NCBI GenBank assembly: GCA_022264855.1
Contig: JABYQU010000028.1
Coordinates: forward strand, 186,001 to 250,000
DNA from: Lenzites betulinus
Taxonomy: Eukaryota; Basidiomycota; Agaricomycetes; Polyporales; Polyporaceae
Direction: 5' to 3'
DNA length: 64,000 nucleotides
Position numbers and translations under genes: made by a program. Positions 22,921 to 32,510 of the stretch are shown piece after piece. Under the pieces are notes generated by a model. It had not been told where the DNA came from and searched no databases. It saw only the letters and a program-made list of their open reading frames with translations. The first letter of the stretch is position 1. The number at the start of each line of letters is the position of its first letter.

Positions 22921-25254
22921 TTACGATGAGGCGGGATCACCCTCGTTAGCAAGCGGCGTGCTTGCTGAGGACTGCGATCCTCCAGTCACCGCGGGAGAGG
23001 TCCCGGCGACCACGCCGCCACCTGCGAGTCCCTGGTTAGAGCTCCCCGCGGCGGGACCGTCGGTCATCTCGGTGTCCTGGGGCTCCGGGGCATTGCCTAC
23101 TGGCAGCCCGAGAATAGGGGCAGGCGGAGCCGGCGTGGCCAAGAATGCGGTTGTAGGCGGGATAAGAGCATGAGCGGTTTGCAGCTCGAACAGATTAGGT
23201 ACCGCAAGCACGTCGGCTACCGCGTTCACCCCGGGGAACACGTACTGTGTCTCGGTGTAATCACGGCCGTGAAAGAGCGCTCGAGCTCGCCAGGCGGAGA
23301 CCTGTACACGATCGGCCAAATCGTACCCCACGCCCGCACTGGCGTACCATCGAGCGACATGGAACAGGGTGAGCTCGCCCTCGCGGTATGATCCTGCGAA
23401 TCGAGCATCGGGGGAGTATACGGGTTGCCGCGGGTAGTTCCCTCGCTGAACGATATGCCGATACAGCCCCTGGACGGAGAACAACTCCTGAGACAGAGAT
23501 ATCCATCGACCCCGGTCGTCGACCGATACACCCCGGCCCACGGGCCTGCGAATCATGAGATGCAGCTCTACATTCTCGGCCCGAGGCGCCCCGTCCATGG
23601 TGCCGTCCACACGCTCCATCCACGCGGGGATACGGCTCTGATGCAGCGACAGCCATTCAATCCAGCGGCTCACCGCGTCGGCCAATCGAGGCTGGTTGAT
23701 ACGAGGCTTGGCCGGTTCGGTCCACGTGCGGGAGGGTGGCGGCAGGTGTGCGGTAGACGTGGGGACTAGTCCCGGTGGAGTATATTGGGGGGATCCCCGA
23801 CGTCCATAACTACGAGCAGGGGCTGTCCCTAGGGGCGCGGACCGTCGATCAGGGTTGCGCCAGTGCTCGTTCAGCACTCGCAACCCTTGCACTCCCGTCA
23901 GCGCCGGGTTAGCCGCGATCTGGGCCAGGAGGTGTTGAATTCGATGACGGGCCTCGCCCATATCGGCGTGAGATGCGCTCATGAGCATTCTCGCATCCTC
24001 CGTGGTCACAGGCACAAAATTGTACCAATGCGACGCCAACCTTGCGTCAGATTCCCCCGGTACAGTCAGCATATTGCTGGGCCAGCCATCCGGTATCCGG
24101 ATTGTTGGCGCGTGCGGCCCATTCATGGTGAAAGCCGGGCCAGTTCCTGGTGCAGGTGGAGGCGGCTGGTCGCGCCGGGCATGACGGACTCGTTGTCGGT
24201 CGGACACCTTCCGGATCCGATCCACATCGTATACTTCATCCTCATCGGACTCGTCCGAGAAAGCCGTAAACTTGTCGAGCACGTCGCTTGACCGGCCCGC
24301 TTGAGGGTAGTCATCGTGGCGATCATCCTGTGTTCGGCGAGGAGGGGTCCGAATGCGTCCATGTCCTGAGTCCTGGCGGTCGCGCCGTGGGCTCATTTCG
24401 CGAGGATCGCGCTGTATATACCCAGACGAACCCGACCCATGAGTCACCGAAGTCAATGCCGATGATGGACGGATACTTTCCATTTGTCGCATCATTTGAC
24501 GTCGTTCGTCCTCCAACTCATTCACGCGTTCTCTCGCTGTGTTTCTCTCCGAGCGGTATCGCTCCCACAGCTCGCAGTCTTCTGCTGTCTGACGGCGATT
24601 CCTCGCCTGTTCTCGTTCTCGTGCCGCCTCCAACTCCTCTATCCTAGCGTTGGCCGTCGCTAATTCTTGAGCTACTCGCTCGGCCTCTTCCCTCGCCCTT
24701 CCCCCTTCAGAGCGAGCATGCTCTTCGAAGTGGCGCCAGAAGCGAGCCTGTAGCTCCCCTTGTACCGTAGTCTGGGCCTCTATGAAAGCCGCGTCGTTGG
24801 CCGCGGCCATGTAGTGCCGAATGAACTCGGCGCAGACAGCGCATCCAACAGTGTGAGCCACGAGCAATGGGTGCCCGGGCACTGCGGCCCATGATAACGA
24901 TGCTAGAGGCATCAGCGGCGGCATTCCGGGCGCCATTCCCATTTGTGATGGCGCTCCCATTGCTCCAGTCATCGTAGAACCCGGCCGAAATTGGCCTCCA
25001 GCCCCGTACCCATAGCCTACCGGGGGCTGCTGCAGGTATATGCCCTGCTGTGCCGATTGGCCCATCCCCGTCATGAATGTAGGCTGCATGGCCGTGAACT
25101 GGGCTTGTTGCGGGAACTGTCCAAACACCGGCATCATTGCCGTCGACGGCGTCGCCGCGTTCAAAGCCGTATTGGCCAAAGCGCTGTCTACCGCCATTTC
25201 GGCGGGGTTAGGAGGTCCAGTCTCGTCCGAGGGGTTCGTGTTGTCGGCAGGCAT
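22921..25254 (-). CDS. Third ORF of the Gypsy element, 777 residues, unknown function
   Basis: A single open frame between pol and the 3' LTR, in the position of env in retroviruses. It has no signal peptide, no transmembrane helix and no Cys-rich ectodomain, so I do not read it as an envelope protein. The N-terminus is Gln/Met/Pro/Gly-rich (about 1-130). Residues about 160-260 form a heptad-rich coiled coil ('ELATANARIEELEAARERE' and following). The middle is Arg/Asp-rich. The C-terminal third looks folded, with many Trp and Tyr ('VSRWIEWLSLHQSRIPAWME', 'GELTLFHVARWYASAGVGYD'). The last 60 residues are Gly/Ser/Pro-rich. An assembly or capsid-like accessory role is speculation. The intact frame argues it is maintained by selection. 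Confidence 0.8.
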   Translation of the reverse strand: MPADNTNPSDETGPPNPAEMAVDSALANTALNAATPSTAMMPVFGQFPQQAQFTAMQPTFMTGMGQSAQQGIYLQQPPVGYGYGAGGQFRPGSTMTGAMGAPSQMGMAPGMPPLMPLASLSWAAVPGHPLLVAHTVGCAVCAEFIRHYMAAANDAAFIEAQTTVQGELQARFWRHFEEHARSEGGRAREEAERVAQELATANARIEELEAAREREQARNRRQTAEDCELWERYRSERNTARERVNELEDERRQMMRQMESIRPSSALTSVTHGSGSSGYIQRDPREMSPRRDRQDSGHGRIRTPPRRTQDDRHDDYPQAGRSSDVLDKFTAFSDESDEDEVYDVDRIRKVSDRQRVRHARRDQPPPPAPGTGPAFTMNGPHAPTIRIPDGWPSNMLTVPGESDARLASHWYNFVPVTTEDARMLMSASHADMGEARHRIQHLLAQIAANPALTGVQGLRVLNEHWRNPDRRSAPLGTAPARSYGRRGSPQYTPPGLVPTSTAHLPPPSRTWTEPAKPRINQPRLADAVSRWIEWLSLHQSRIPAWMERVDGTMDGAPRAENVELHLMIRRPVGRGVSVDDRGRWISLSQELFSVQGLYRHIVQRGNYPRQPVYSPDARFAGSYREGELTLFHVARWYASAGVGYDLADRVQVSAWRARALFHGRDYTETQYVFPGVNAVADVLAVPNLFELQTAHALIPPTTAFLATPAPPAPILGLPVGNAPEPQDTEMTDGPAAGSSNQGLAGGGVVAGTSPAVTGGSQSSASTPLANEGDPASS

Positions 25255-25541
25255 GGTGTTGTTCGGTGCGCGGTAAGATGTAGCAGATGGTGGAAGAAGG
25301 TAGAGAGAGAGCAGGAGGCAGCCGACGACTTGCTGGCGCGGCCTTCACGCTGTACGGGTAGTCGACCCTTAGCGGTGAAGTACGAAGCGCTCTATCTCAG
25401 ATTCCACCACTAAGGCGCTTACGCGTCGCGTCGCGTCGTCACGCGTCAAGTCACGGGCATAGCGCGTCGTATATTCTTTTGTCAATTATCGTGGCGAGCA
25501 TCGCCCAAGTCCTTCCAATTCGTGCAAATATGCATTAGTCC

Positions 25542-28500
25542 CTATGGCGTGCGGGCTTTTGGTTTCCTTGGCAGTAACTGCCAGTTGTCCACGCCCATAA
25601 GCTGGCAATATCCATCGAGCGCCGCTAAGTCTTTGCAGTTATCGTATGGTTCCCAGGTATGATCGCCCAATGTCCAACGGACGTGAAATCGGCACTTATT
25701 GCCCTGCCATTCGTGGCCGATGATTTCGTCCACCAGCCACTCTGTGCTGTCGTCCTCCCCAATATCGTAGAACGCACGGGCTTCACGATGAGGAAACAGT
25801 GCATCGTCATTGGGCTCGTGAGGCCGGAGTAAGGATGCATGGAATCGCGGATGTATCCTTCTGGCCTTCATCTCAGGCGGTAGTTCCAGCGTATAGCTAG
25901 ACGTGTCGGGAAACGCTTCCGTAATTCGGAACGGCCCAATATATTTGGGCACCAGCTTTCGAGCTCTGCCCTTGGGCAGCGATAGATTTTTTGTGGATAG
26001 GTAGGCTTGATCGCCCACCTTGTATATTGGTTCCGCCGACCTATGCTTATTTGCATAATGAGTCTGTGCCACTCTTGCATCGATTATAGCATCATGAGCC
26101 GCTTCCACATTGGCTCGGGCCCTTACGGCGAATTCCCGTACACCCGCGAAGTGCGAGTTAGTATTGATACCATTCATGGTCCGAGGCAAGTATCCGTAGT
26201 TGAGCTCAAATGGAGCAAACTTGGTAGTAGCGCTTGACGCCGAGTTCAATGCAAACTCTACCAGTGGCAATTTCTGGTACCAATCCAGCTGATCTGGCGC
26301 CACGGTTGCACGCAATATCTGTGTTACTGAGCGGATAGTTCGCTCGCTTAATCCATCGGTCTGAGGATGGAACGCAGTAGACATGAGCAGTTTTGCTCCC
26401 ATTAGTCTATGAAGTTCTCGCCAAAACTTGGACGTGAATTTACTGTCTCGGTCCGAGACAATAGATTCCGGCAGCCCATGCAGCCGCACAACTTCTCGGA
26501 GATATATTAACGCCAATTCGGCGGCAGTATCCGTTGTTCGGATGGGTATCAAGTGGACCATCGACGTCAGTCGATCCACTACTACCCATATATAATCGCA
26601 ACCAAACGCGACCGGGAATGGCCCAACGAAATCCATAGAAATAGACTCCCAAGGCCGCCTGGGCACCGGCAGATGGTGTAATAGCCCGGCAGGCCGTTGA
26701 GTCGATGCTTTAGCCATGTGACAAATACCACAGGTGGTACAGAACTTATCCACATCTCGCCTCAAAGTAGGCCACCAGAACCATCTGCGGATGTATTCCG
26801 CGGTCCGTTGCGGTCCTAAATGGCCCAATGCTGTATGAGCTCGGTCTAAAATAAGTTCAGGAATCATCCTGCGACCGAATAACACTCGGGGAAGGCATAA
26901 CACTTCTTCATAATCACGATTTTTCGTGTATATTAGCCCATCGGGCTGTCGGAAGTTACGGTGGTGGTCCGGATTCTCCACTATCTTCCGAAACGTGACA
27001 TCGTGGCTATAACCCCGCCGAATGGCTTCCATCAGCCCATCCTCCATCTCCACATACGGGCGTAATGATGGCCCATTAGCCAGTGATTCCGATAGTGTTG
27101 GATTGGCCTCCTCATCCTGCGTTTCTCGCACCACTGGCCTGGGCTGATGCGAGGCGTACTCAGCCGCTTCTTCTTGCCGAGCTTCTACGGGCTCTCTCAG
27201 TTTACGGGCTGCTTCTGCCTCCGCTATCATGGCCATTTTCTTGGCAGTATGACGAATTATACGGCCGGCACCTAGTTCAAGTACTCGGGACTGGGGCAAA
27301 TCATCCCTATCAGGGTCTAGCCTGGCGTCGGCATTAACATATTCGTATTCCTCGAACAAGTCATGAGATCCATCGGCCTCATGATACCTCGACAAACAGT
27401 CCGCGACCTTGTTCAGGTGACCCGGTATGTACGATATCGTATAGTCGAATCGAGATAGGTACTCATACCAACGAATCTGCCTATTATTAGGCCGGGGAAC
27501 ACCCTTGAGAAATTCCAAGGCTCGATGGTCGGTCACTATACGGATTTTCCGTCCCAGTAGCTTGTCTTCCCACTTGAGTAGTCCTTCTAGGATGGCGAGA
27601 GCTTCTTGCTCGTAGGTTCTATAGGCTCTTTGTGCACTCGTCAATTTCTTTGACATGAACCCTGCAGGCCTGCAAGTCTGCCAATCCTGGCCTTGACCAT
27701 ACAACGCTCCTACTCCATACAGCGAGGCATCACAAATCAGCCATATTGGCTCTGGCTTATTAGGATCAATAGGCCGTAGAATGGGCACTTTACATGCTAG
27801 GGCTTTGATCGATTCAAAGCATTTATCATGTAAGGCCCGCCATATGAACGGCCGGTCATTATGTACCATGTCCGCTAACGGGGCAGTGTATGAAGTAACG
27901 TCAGGCATGAAATGCGCCAAGTAGTTGACTAGTCCTAAGAATCGTTGGACGTCGTGATATGTACGAGGCGTCCGCCAATGGCGGATACGGCTCATTTTGT
28001 CGGTATCTGCATGTAGCCCTCGGTCATCAATCCGATGGCCGAGACAGTCTAAGCTCTTCGAAAACAAATCGCACTTTTTGCGACTTAAGTATAGCTTCGC
28101 TTTACGGAGCGCATCAAACACGAGCTTCAAGTGCTCTTCATGTTCTGCCTTGGTATTGGAAAAGACGAAAATATCGTCTAGATACACATGTACGAATCGG
28201 CCTATAAACTCACGAAATATCGTGGTCATTAGTCTCTGGAAGGTGGATGGCGCATTCGTATCGCCTTGTTGCATGACTTCGCTCACAAACGTCCCAAAGG
28301 GCGTCGCGAACGCAGTTTTCCAGATATCCGACGCAATAATGCGAACTTGTTCATACGCATCGGATAAATCGATCTTCGAGCGATATTTGGCTCGGGCTAC
28401 GTCCATCCTGATTTGGTCCTGATCCGGGAACGGAGTCAAATCATGAACGGTATTGTCGTTACGCTGTCTTGCGTCAATGACAGTCCTTAGCTTGCCATCT

Positions 28501-29081
28501 TTCTTGGCTACACATAATAACGGCGCCGCTTGCGGCACGGTAGCTGGCTTCCACCAACCTGCCTTCACATATCTGTTAATCTTGGCCAATAGCTCAGTCT
28601 TTATAGACTCTGCGCATCTTGGCAGGTGATACTTGTATGTCTTATGTTCATCGATGAGTGGTATCTTATGATCTACCTCCCGGAATGGGGGCAGCTCCTC
28701 CGGCGGCGGCCGCATTATATCCTCCGTGGCCTTATACCACTTCTCCCGGAGCTTCTCTAGCTCGGCTTCTTCGTCATCCTCCACCGTAGCCATATGGCTA
28801 CTCTTGTCTCGTATCTCCTCCCATTGCCCTATAGCAATTTGTTCCATTACTCGGCCTATTCGGCGCTGATTCTCCTCCTTGGCTACTTTTAGCCGGTGTT
28901 CCGACGAATGCACCGAAGGCGGCATCTCTTCCATGATTACAGGCATTGAGCTATTTTTTGCCCGTCCTTGATGTCGAATTGGAATGTCTACGGCTTCCTT
29001 GCCGTCCCCTCCCCTTTCCATACTCGACTCTGAGAGCGCATGACGCGTGCGGGAGGGCTCCACCTTAGTGGATTGCGTCAT
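25542..29081 (-). CDS. Pol of the Gypsy element: reverse transcriptase, RNase H, integrase, chromodomain
   Basis: 1179 residues, uninterrupted. Reverse transcriptase: 'AAPLLCVAKKDGKLRTVID', 'SKIDLSDAYEQVRI', 'ATPFGTFVSEVMQQGDTNAP' and the active-site 'VYLDDIFVFS' (about residue 300). RNase H: 'WLICDASLYGVGALYGQ', 'YEQEALAILEGL' and 'IRIVTDHRALEFL'. Integrase: HHCC zinc finger (from 'HTALGHLGPQRTAEYI', then 'CTTCGICHMAK') and the D,D,E core ('SMDFVGPFP', 'IVSDRDSKFTSKFW', 'HPQTDGLSERTIRS'). At the C-terminus 'EWLVDEIIGHEWQGNKCRFH' followed by 'WEPYDNC' is a chromodomain, placing it among chromoviruses. The protease is not here but at the end of the preceding ORF. The ATG lies six bases after the gag stop, in the same frame. 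Confidence 0.96.
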   Translation of the reverse strand: MTQSTKVEPSRTRHALSESSMERGGDGKEAVDIPIRHQGRAKNSSMPVIMEEMPPSVHSSEHRLKVAKEENQRRIGRVMEQIAIGQWEEIRDKSSHMATVEDDEEAELEKLREKWYKATEDIMRPPPEELPPFREVDHKIPLIDEHKTYKYHLPRCAESIKTELLAKINRYVKAGWWKPATVPQAAPLLCVAKKDGKLRTVIDARQRNDNTVHDLTPFPDQDQIRMDVARAKYRSKIDLSDAYEQVRIIASDIWKTAFATPFGTFVSEVMQQGDTNAPSTFQRLMTTIFREFIGRFVHVYLDDIFVFSNTKAEHEEHLKLVFDALRKAKLYLSRKKCDLFSKSLDCLGHRIDDRGLHADTDKMSRIRHWRTPRTYHDVQRFLGLVNYLAHFMPDVTSYTAPLADMVHNDRPFIWRALHDKCFESIKALACKVPILRPIDPNKPEPIWLICDASLYGVGALYGQGQDWQTCRPAGFMSKKLTSAQRAYRTYEQEALAILEGLLKWEDKLLGRKIRIVTDHRALEFLKGVPRPNNRQIRWYEYLSRFDYTISYIPGHLNKVADCLSRYHEADGSHDLFEEYEYVNADARLDPDRDDLPQSRVLELGAGRIIRHTAKKMAMIAEAEAARKLREPVEARQEEAAEYASHQPRPVVRETQDEEANPTLSESLANGPSLRPYVEMEDGLMEAIRRGYSHDVTFRKIVENPDHHRNFRQPDGLIYTKNRDYEEVLCLPRVLFGRRMIPELILDRAHTALGHLGPQRTAEYIRRWFWWPTLRRDVDKFCTTCGICHMAKASTQRPAGLLHHLPVPRRPWESISMDFVGPFPVAFGCDYIWVVVDRLTSMVHLIPIRTTDTAAELALIYLREVVRLHGLPESIVSDRDSKFTSKFWRELHRLMGAKLLMSTAFHPQTDGLSERTIRSVTQILRATVAPDQLDWYQKLPLVEFALNSASSATTKFAPFELNYGYLPRTMNGINTNSHFAGVREFAVRARANVEAAHDAIIDARVAQTHYANKHRSAEPIYKVGDQAYLSTKNLSLPKGRARKLVPKYIGPFRITEAFPDTSSYTLELPPEMKARRIHPRFHASLLRPHEPNDDALFPHREARAFYDIGEDDSTEWLVDEIIGHEWQGNKCRFHVRWTLGDHTWEPYDNCKDLAALDGYCQLMGVDNWQLLPRKPKARTP

Positions 29082-29087
29082 GCTCCC

Positions 29088-32000
29088 CTATTTGACAGGA
29101 TTAGCCTTGTTCGGCACGCGATTCCCTGGCCTATACTCCTTCATCGCCGTATTGATAATTGGTTCTTTGAATAACGGTATCACCGTTCCTCTGACCACTA
29201 TCTGGTCACGGCCAAAATCTAAGAGCACTCCATGCTCGCGACAAAACACTGTTCCCAGTATGGCATCGTATCGGTCTATGTCGACAACGTCGAAGTAGTG
29301 TTCTTTCTTAACAGTTCCCACTGTCAAAGTAGCCCTTGCACCAAAATTAATGCGGGTCTTGCTACCCTTCGTGCCCAGTTGAAGCCCTACTGGCTCCTTC
29401 AAATCAACCCTGCTAGCTTTGCAGATATAGGCAAATTCCGGAGTAATAGAATCCGTAGTACACCCAGAGTCAAACAGCACAAGCGCCTTGACGTTGTTTA
29501 TCCATAGTTCGGCGCATAATGTACGCTGGCTGTCTAGCCTCCGTTGTGGTTGATCCCCATCATCCGTGGCCTTTCGCACTTTAGCGTCGTATAACCATGC
29601 GTGCCTCAAGCCCTTGTCTCTCGCTACGGCCATGCTATTAAGCCGTTCGGCCTCACCGACACCATCGTTTCGTAGGGACTCTACCCTCATGGCCCCAAAT
29701 AATACGGCGTCCCCGTAATCGTCTATTTCGCCTGGCGAGTCCGCCTCGTTCACATCGCTTTCGTACTGCGATCCGCCGTAGCCCGGTTCAGACTGGGGAT
29801 ACTCATCCTCATCGGGATATGTCTCCTCGTCCATGAGCCCTTCGGCTTCGTATTCACTAGCTTCCAAGGCTTTCTCGTCTGAGGCTGCCTGAGCGTTTAG
29901 CCCGCTATTCTCATGGTCCGAATTGTCATCCACTACTCTTTGTGCAAACATCTTCGGCCCAGCGATTCCTCGCTGATTGAATTTGGGACAAGTGGGGTCG
30001 GCCGCATAATGACCTATCTGTCCACATGCAAAACATTTCACCGTCGCTTTACTGGCATTCGGCTTATCAGTCCGTTGTTGAGGGGCATGAGGCGCAGCAG
30101 GCGGAGCTGAGGGCTTATTTGAGGCATTCACGCCTCGAAATCCTCGCCTACCAAACCCCCTAGACACGCTGCGAACAGGTCGCGAGGCTCCCTTCTCCGC
30201 GTCCTCCTTGGGTTTATTACCCTTGTGGTCATTAGCACTCTTGCTACTAGCAGGGTGTGCTGCAGTCGATGTCCTCGACTTTCGGCGCATTGCCATAGAC
30301 CGTGAGTTTTGCTCTAGGTCCAATGCTGCTTGATACAGCTCCGTCAATGAATTATACTGCACGGACAGGCCGTTATATACAGTCAACAATTCCTCGAATC
30401 GGTCGGGCAACGCGTCCATGAATTTCTGACGTTGTTGGAACTGAGTGGGAGTCTCCCACATGCGCTCTGCATGATATAATAATCGTTCGTATAACGAGGC
30501 AACTCCGCCCTTCTCGGCACTATACTGCAATTGTTCAAATTCATGAGCGGCGACCATATGGATGTCCCGATGTATAAACCGGCGATATAGGCCGACGATG
30601 GCCTCGTCAAACCACCAATCGCGTTTATCGCGTGAAGGGGATCGAATGGTATTCTGGAACCAAGTGGCTGCGTCGCCGCCCAGGCAGGTGCCTAATATTC
30701 GCACTCGATCCCCGTCCAGCTCAGGACCTGTAATTCGTAATGTACTAAAGTATTCCAGCAGATTCTGGAGCCAAACTATAAACCCATCTGGGTCATCCTT
30801 GCCCTCAAATGCCTTGGGCACCGCCAATTTGGCTACTTTAAGATATGCTGGCGGCGCCGTGGTAGGTGGGTCGGCTACCGACTCTTGAATCATGTCCAAT
30901 ATACGTTGGACGCCTTGTATATCCCTGGGTCCGTTTCCAGGCACAAGGTAGGCCAGATCGTCCCGTCCAGCCATGGCACCAGGCGTTTGCCCCGCCGCTG
31001 AGCTCATCCGATTGTCCGGAAATCGAGAAGGGGCCATGGATCGGCGGGACCGTAAAGGGTCCGCTCTGGCGAATACGGAGATCGAAGGCATGGTGGTACG
31101 CCGAAATGGCGTAGTCGAAGCGGACGATTCATCGCGGCTTTCCGCGGCTCCAGTACGTCTGCGGCGCAAGTTAGCGGAGTCGAATGCCACGCTTCTTCGT
31201 GGCTCTGGAATGTCCAGCGGGCTACGAGTGGTTGTAGCCGACAATAACGGCGTGTTATTGGGCGGAGCAGGCGCACTTCTGGAGGGCCCAGACACGTCGG
31301 ACTTAGCTAGTCCAGCTGCGGTTAGCCGTTGGAGCCGGCCGTGTTTCAGCCTTTCATGAGGATCAACATCCTCGTCCGACTGTCCTACTTCTGAGGCAGC
31401 GTCCAATAGTTCCCCTTCTACCTCGTCCTCCTCGTCCCGATGCCATTGCCTAGGAGATCCTTGGGAAACGTCTACTGCGGGCGTTTCAACATGCACATCA
31501 GCATATCCTTCCGGGATGTCTCCATCTTCGCCGTCTTCGGCGATTCTTCCCAGTAGGTCGGATACTTGAGCATTAAGCTCGTCCTCTGCTCGTTGCACTT
31601 CCAGGCGCAGCGTCGAAAATCTGCGTCTCGACGCCTGTAACAATGATACCAGCTGAAGTGCTGACGACTGGCTTATAGCCATGTTTGGGCCAATTATTGG
31701 TGAGGACCGGGGACTAACCATGCCTACCGGCATATCATCTACCGGCTCGGCCTCCTTGTCTAACTGACTAGGCGGTCGAGATCTCACAGATACATTGGAC
31801 ACTCGTGCCGAATGGTATCCTTCAGTTCGAGATGACGGCCGTGGAGCGGCCCGGCCCTTGCCCTTGTCGGCCGCGGAAGTCCTGCCCCTCGTAGTTTCCA
31901 CATGTAGGGCAGAGCTCAATCCCAGCTGACTAGCTGTTGGCACATCCTCCGGAGTAGATCCCGGCGACACCCGGGGAAATTGGTATGACTCGCGGCGATC

Positions 32001-32180
32001 TACGCGACTATGGGCTCTAGTCGCGGCCTGAGAGCCTGTTTGTGTAGGCGATTCCCGCCTGGAGGCACTCGGCCTGTAAGGTCCAGCACCACTCGTGGTG
32101 ACTGGACCCGAGGGAGTCGTCGGGCGCGACGATCGAGATGGCCTTCTGCTGCTGGCCGGGAAGTTCCCAGGGACTTCCAT
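29088..32180 (-). CDS. Gag-protease of the Gypsy element
   Basis: 1030 residues, uninterrupted. The first 400 residues are Ser/Arg/Pro-rich and disordered. A gag capsid domain follows (about 440-640; 'VPKAFEGKDDPDGFIVWLQN', 'DWWFDEAIVGLYRRFIH'). A zinc knuckle lies at about 713-728 ('CFACGQIGHYAADPTC'; spacing C-x2-C-x4-H-x6-C, slightly longer than canonical). An acidic linker precedes a retropepsin-like protease at about 890-1010 with the active-site 'LVLFDSGCTTDSIT'. The frame ends in UAG, and pol starts two codons later in the same frame. Processing by its own protease is expected from the family. Confidence 0.94.
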   Translation of the reverse strand: MEVPGNFPASSRRPSRSSRPTTPSGPVTTSGAGPYRPSASRRESPTQTGSQAATRAHSRVDRRESYQFPRVSPGSTPEDVPTASQLGLSSALHVETTRGRTSAADKGKGRAAPRPSSRTEGYHSARVSNVSVRSRPPSQLDKEAEPVDDMPVGMVSPRSSPIIGPNMAISQSSALQLVSLLQASRRRFSTLRLEVQRAEDELNAQVSDLLGRIAEDGEDGDIPEGYADVHVETPAVDVSQGSPRQWHRDEEDEVEGELLDAASEVGQSDEDVDPHERLKHGRLQRLTAAGLAKSDVSGPSRSAPAPPNNTPLLSATTTRSPLDIPEPRRSVAFDSANLRRRRTGAAESRDESSASTTPFRRTTMPSISVFARADPLRSRRSMAPSRFPDNRMSSAAGQTPGAMAGRDDLAYLVPGNGPRDIQGVQRILDMIQESVADPPTTAPPAYLKVAKLAVPKAFEGKDDPDGFIVWLQNLLEYFSTLRITGPELDGDRVRILGTCLGGDAATWFQNTIRSPSRDKRDWWFDEAIVGLYRRFIHRDIHMVAAHEFEQLQYSAEKGGVASLYERLLYHAERMWETPTQFQQRQKFMDALPDRFEELLTVYNGLSVQYNSLTELYQAALDLEQNSRSMAMRRKSRTSTAAHPASSKSANDHKGNKPKEDAEKGASRPVRSVSRGFGRRGFRGVNASNKPSAPPAAPHAPQQRTDKPNASKATVKCFACGQIGHYAADPTCPKFNQRGIAGPKMFAQRVVDDNSDHENSGLNAQAASDEKALEASEYEAEGLMDEETYPDEDEYPQSEPGYGGSQYESDVNEADSPGEIDDYGDAVLFGAMRVESLRNDGVGEAERLNSMAVARDKGLRHAWLYDAKVRKATDDGDQPQRRLDSQRTLCAELWINNVKALVLFDSGCTTDSITPEFAYICKASRVDLKEPVGLQLGTKGSKTRINFGARATLTVGTVKKEHYFDVVDIDRYDAILGTVFCREHGVLLDFGRDQIVVRGTVIPLFKEPIINTAMKEYRPGNRVPNKANPVK

Positions 32181-32268
32181 GTTCTATTCGAAATAGTCAG
32201 TAGTCACTGATGACGTGTACGTCGCCCAGTGAGGCGTAGCTGTAAAGCTTCACGGAAAGCTAAAAAAG

Positions 32269-32510
32269 TGTTAAGTTCACGTGGGTGCTTTTACCGTGCC
32301 CAATTCCTAACGAAGTAGCTTGGTCCGGGCCTTTATTAGGCGGCGTACTCCGTGAGGATGGTGGGCGTTGGCAAAAGACTTGCCCCACCAGGCGCCCGAG
32401 TCCCGAATACTCGGACGCCGTACGCGACTACGTATTACATAATAGAATGAGTTATTCTACGGGTAACGAATACCAGCCCTCGGGCTAAGTCCACCGGAGC
32501 GTCCCTTACA
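32269..32510 (-). repeat. 5' LTR of the Gypsy element (242 bases)
   Basis: Matches the left LTR except for one base seen near 32467. The inner flank in element sense reads CTTTTTTAGCTTTCCG, without a recognisable tRNA-complementary primer site. The outer flank is GTACC. Confidence 0.95.

Larger units (their letters stand above)
21991..32510 (-). mobile_element. Full-length Ty3/Gypsy LTR retrotransposon with chromodomain, third ORF and hairpin array
   Basis: A 10,520-base element transcribed leftwards. Two 242-base LTRs (TG...CA) differ at one base that I can see (near 22190/32467). Order in the sense direction: 5' LTR (32510-32269), gag-protease (32180-29088), pol with RT, RNase H, integrase and chromodomain (29081-25542), a third ORF (25254-22921), a hairpin-rich untranslated region, polypurine tract, 3' LTR (22232-21991). 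All three ORFs are uninterrupted, and the near-identical LTRs imply recent insertion. Two oddities: the bases outside the LTRs (AGCAT on the left, GTACC on the right) do not form a target-site duplication, and next to the 5' LTR there is no TGG-type tRNA primer-binding site. Confidence 0.95.

Noticed and set aside
22921..25254. Third retrotransposon ORF as an envelope gene
   Set aside because: Position fits, but there is no signal peptide, transmembrane helix or Cys-rich ectodomain.
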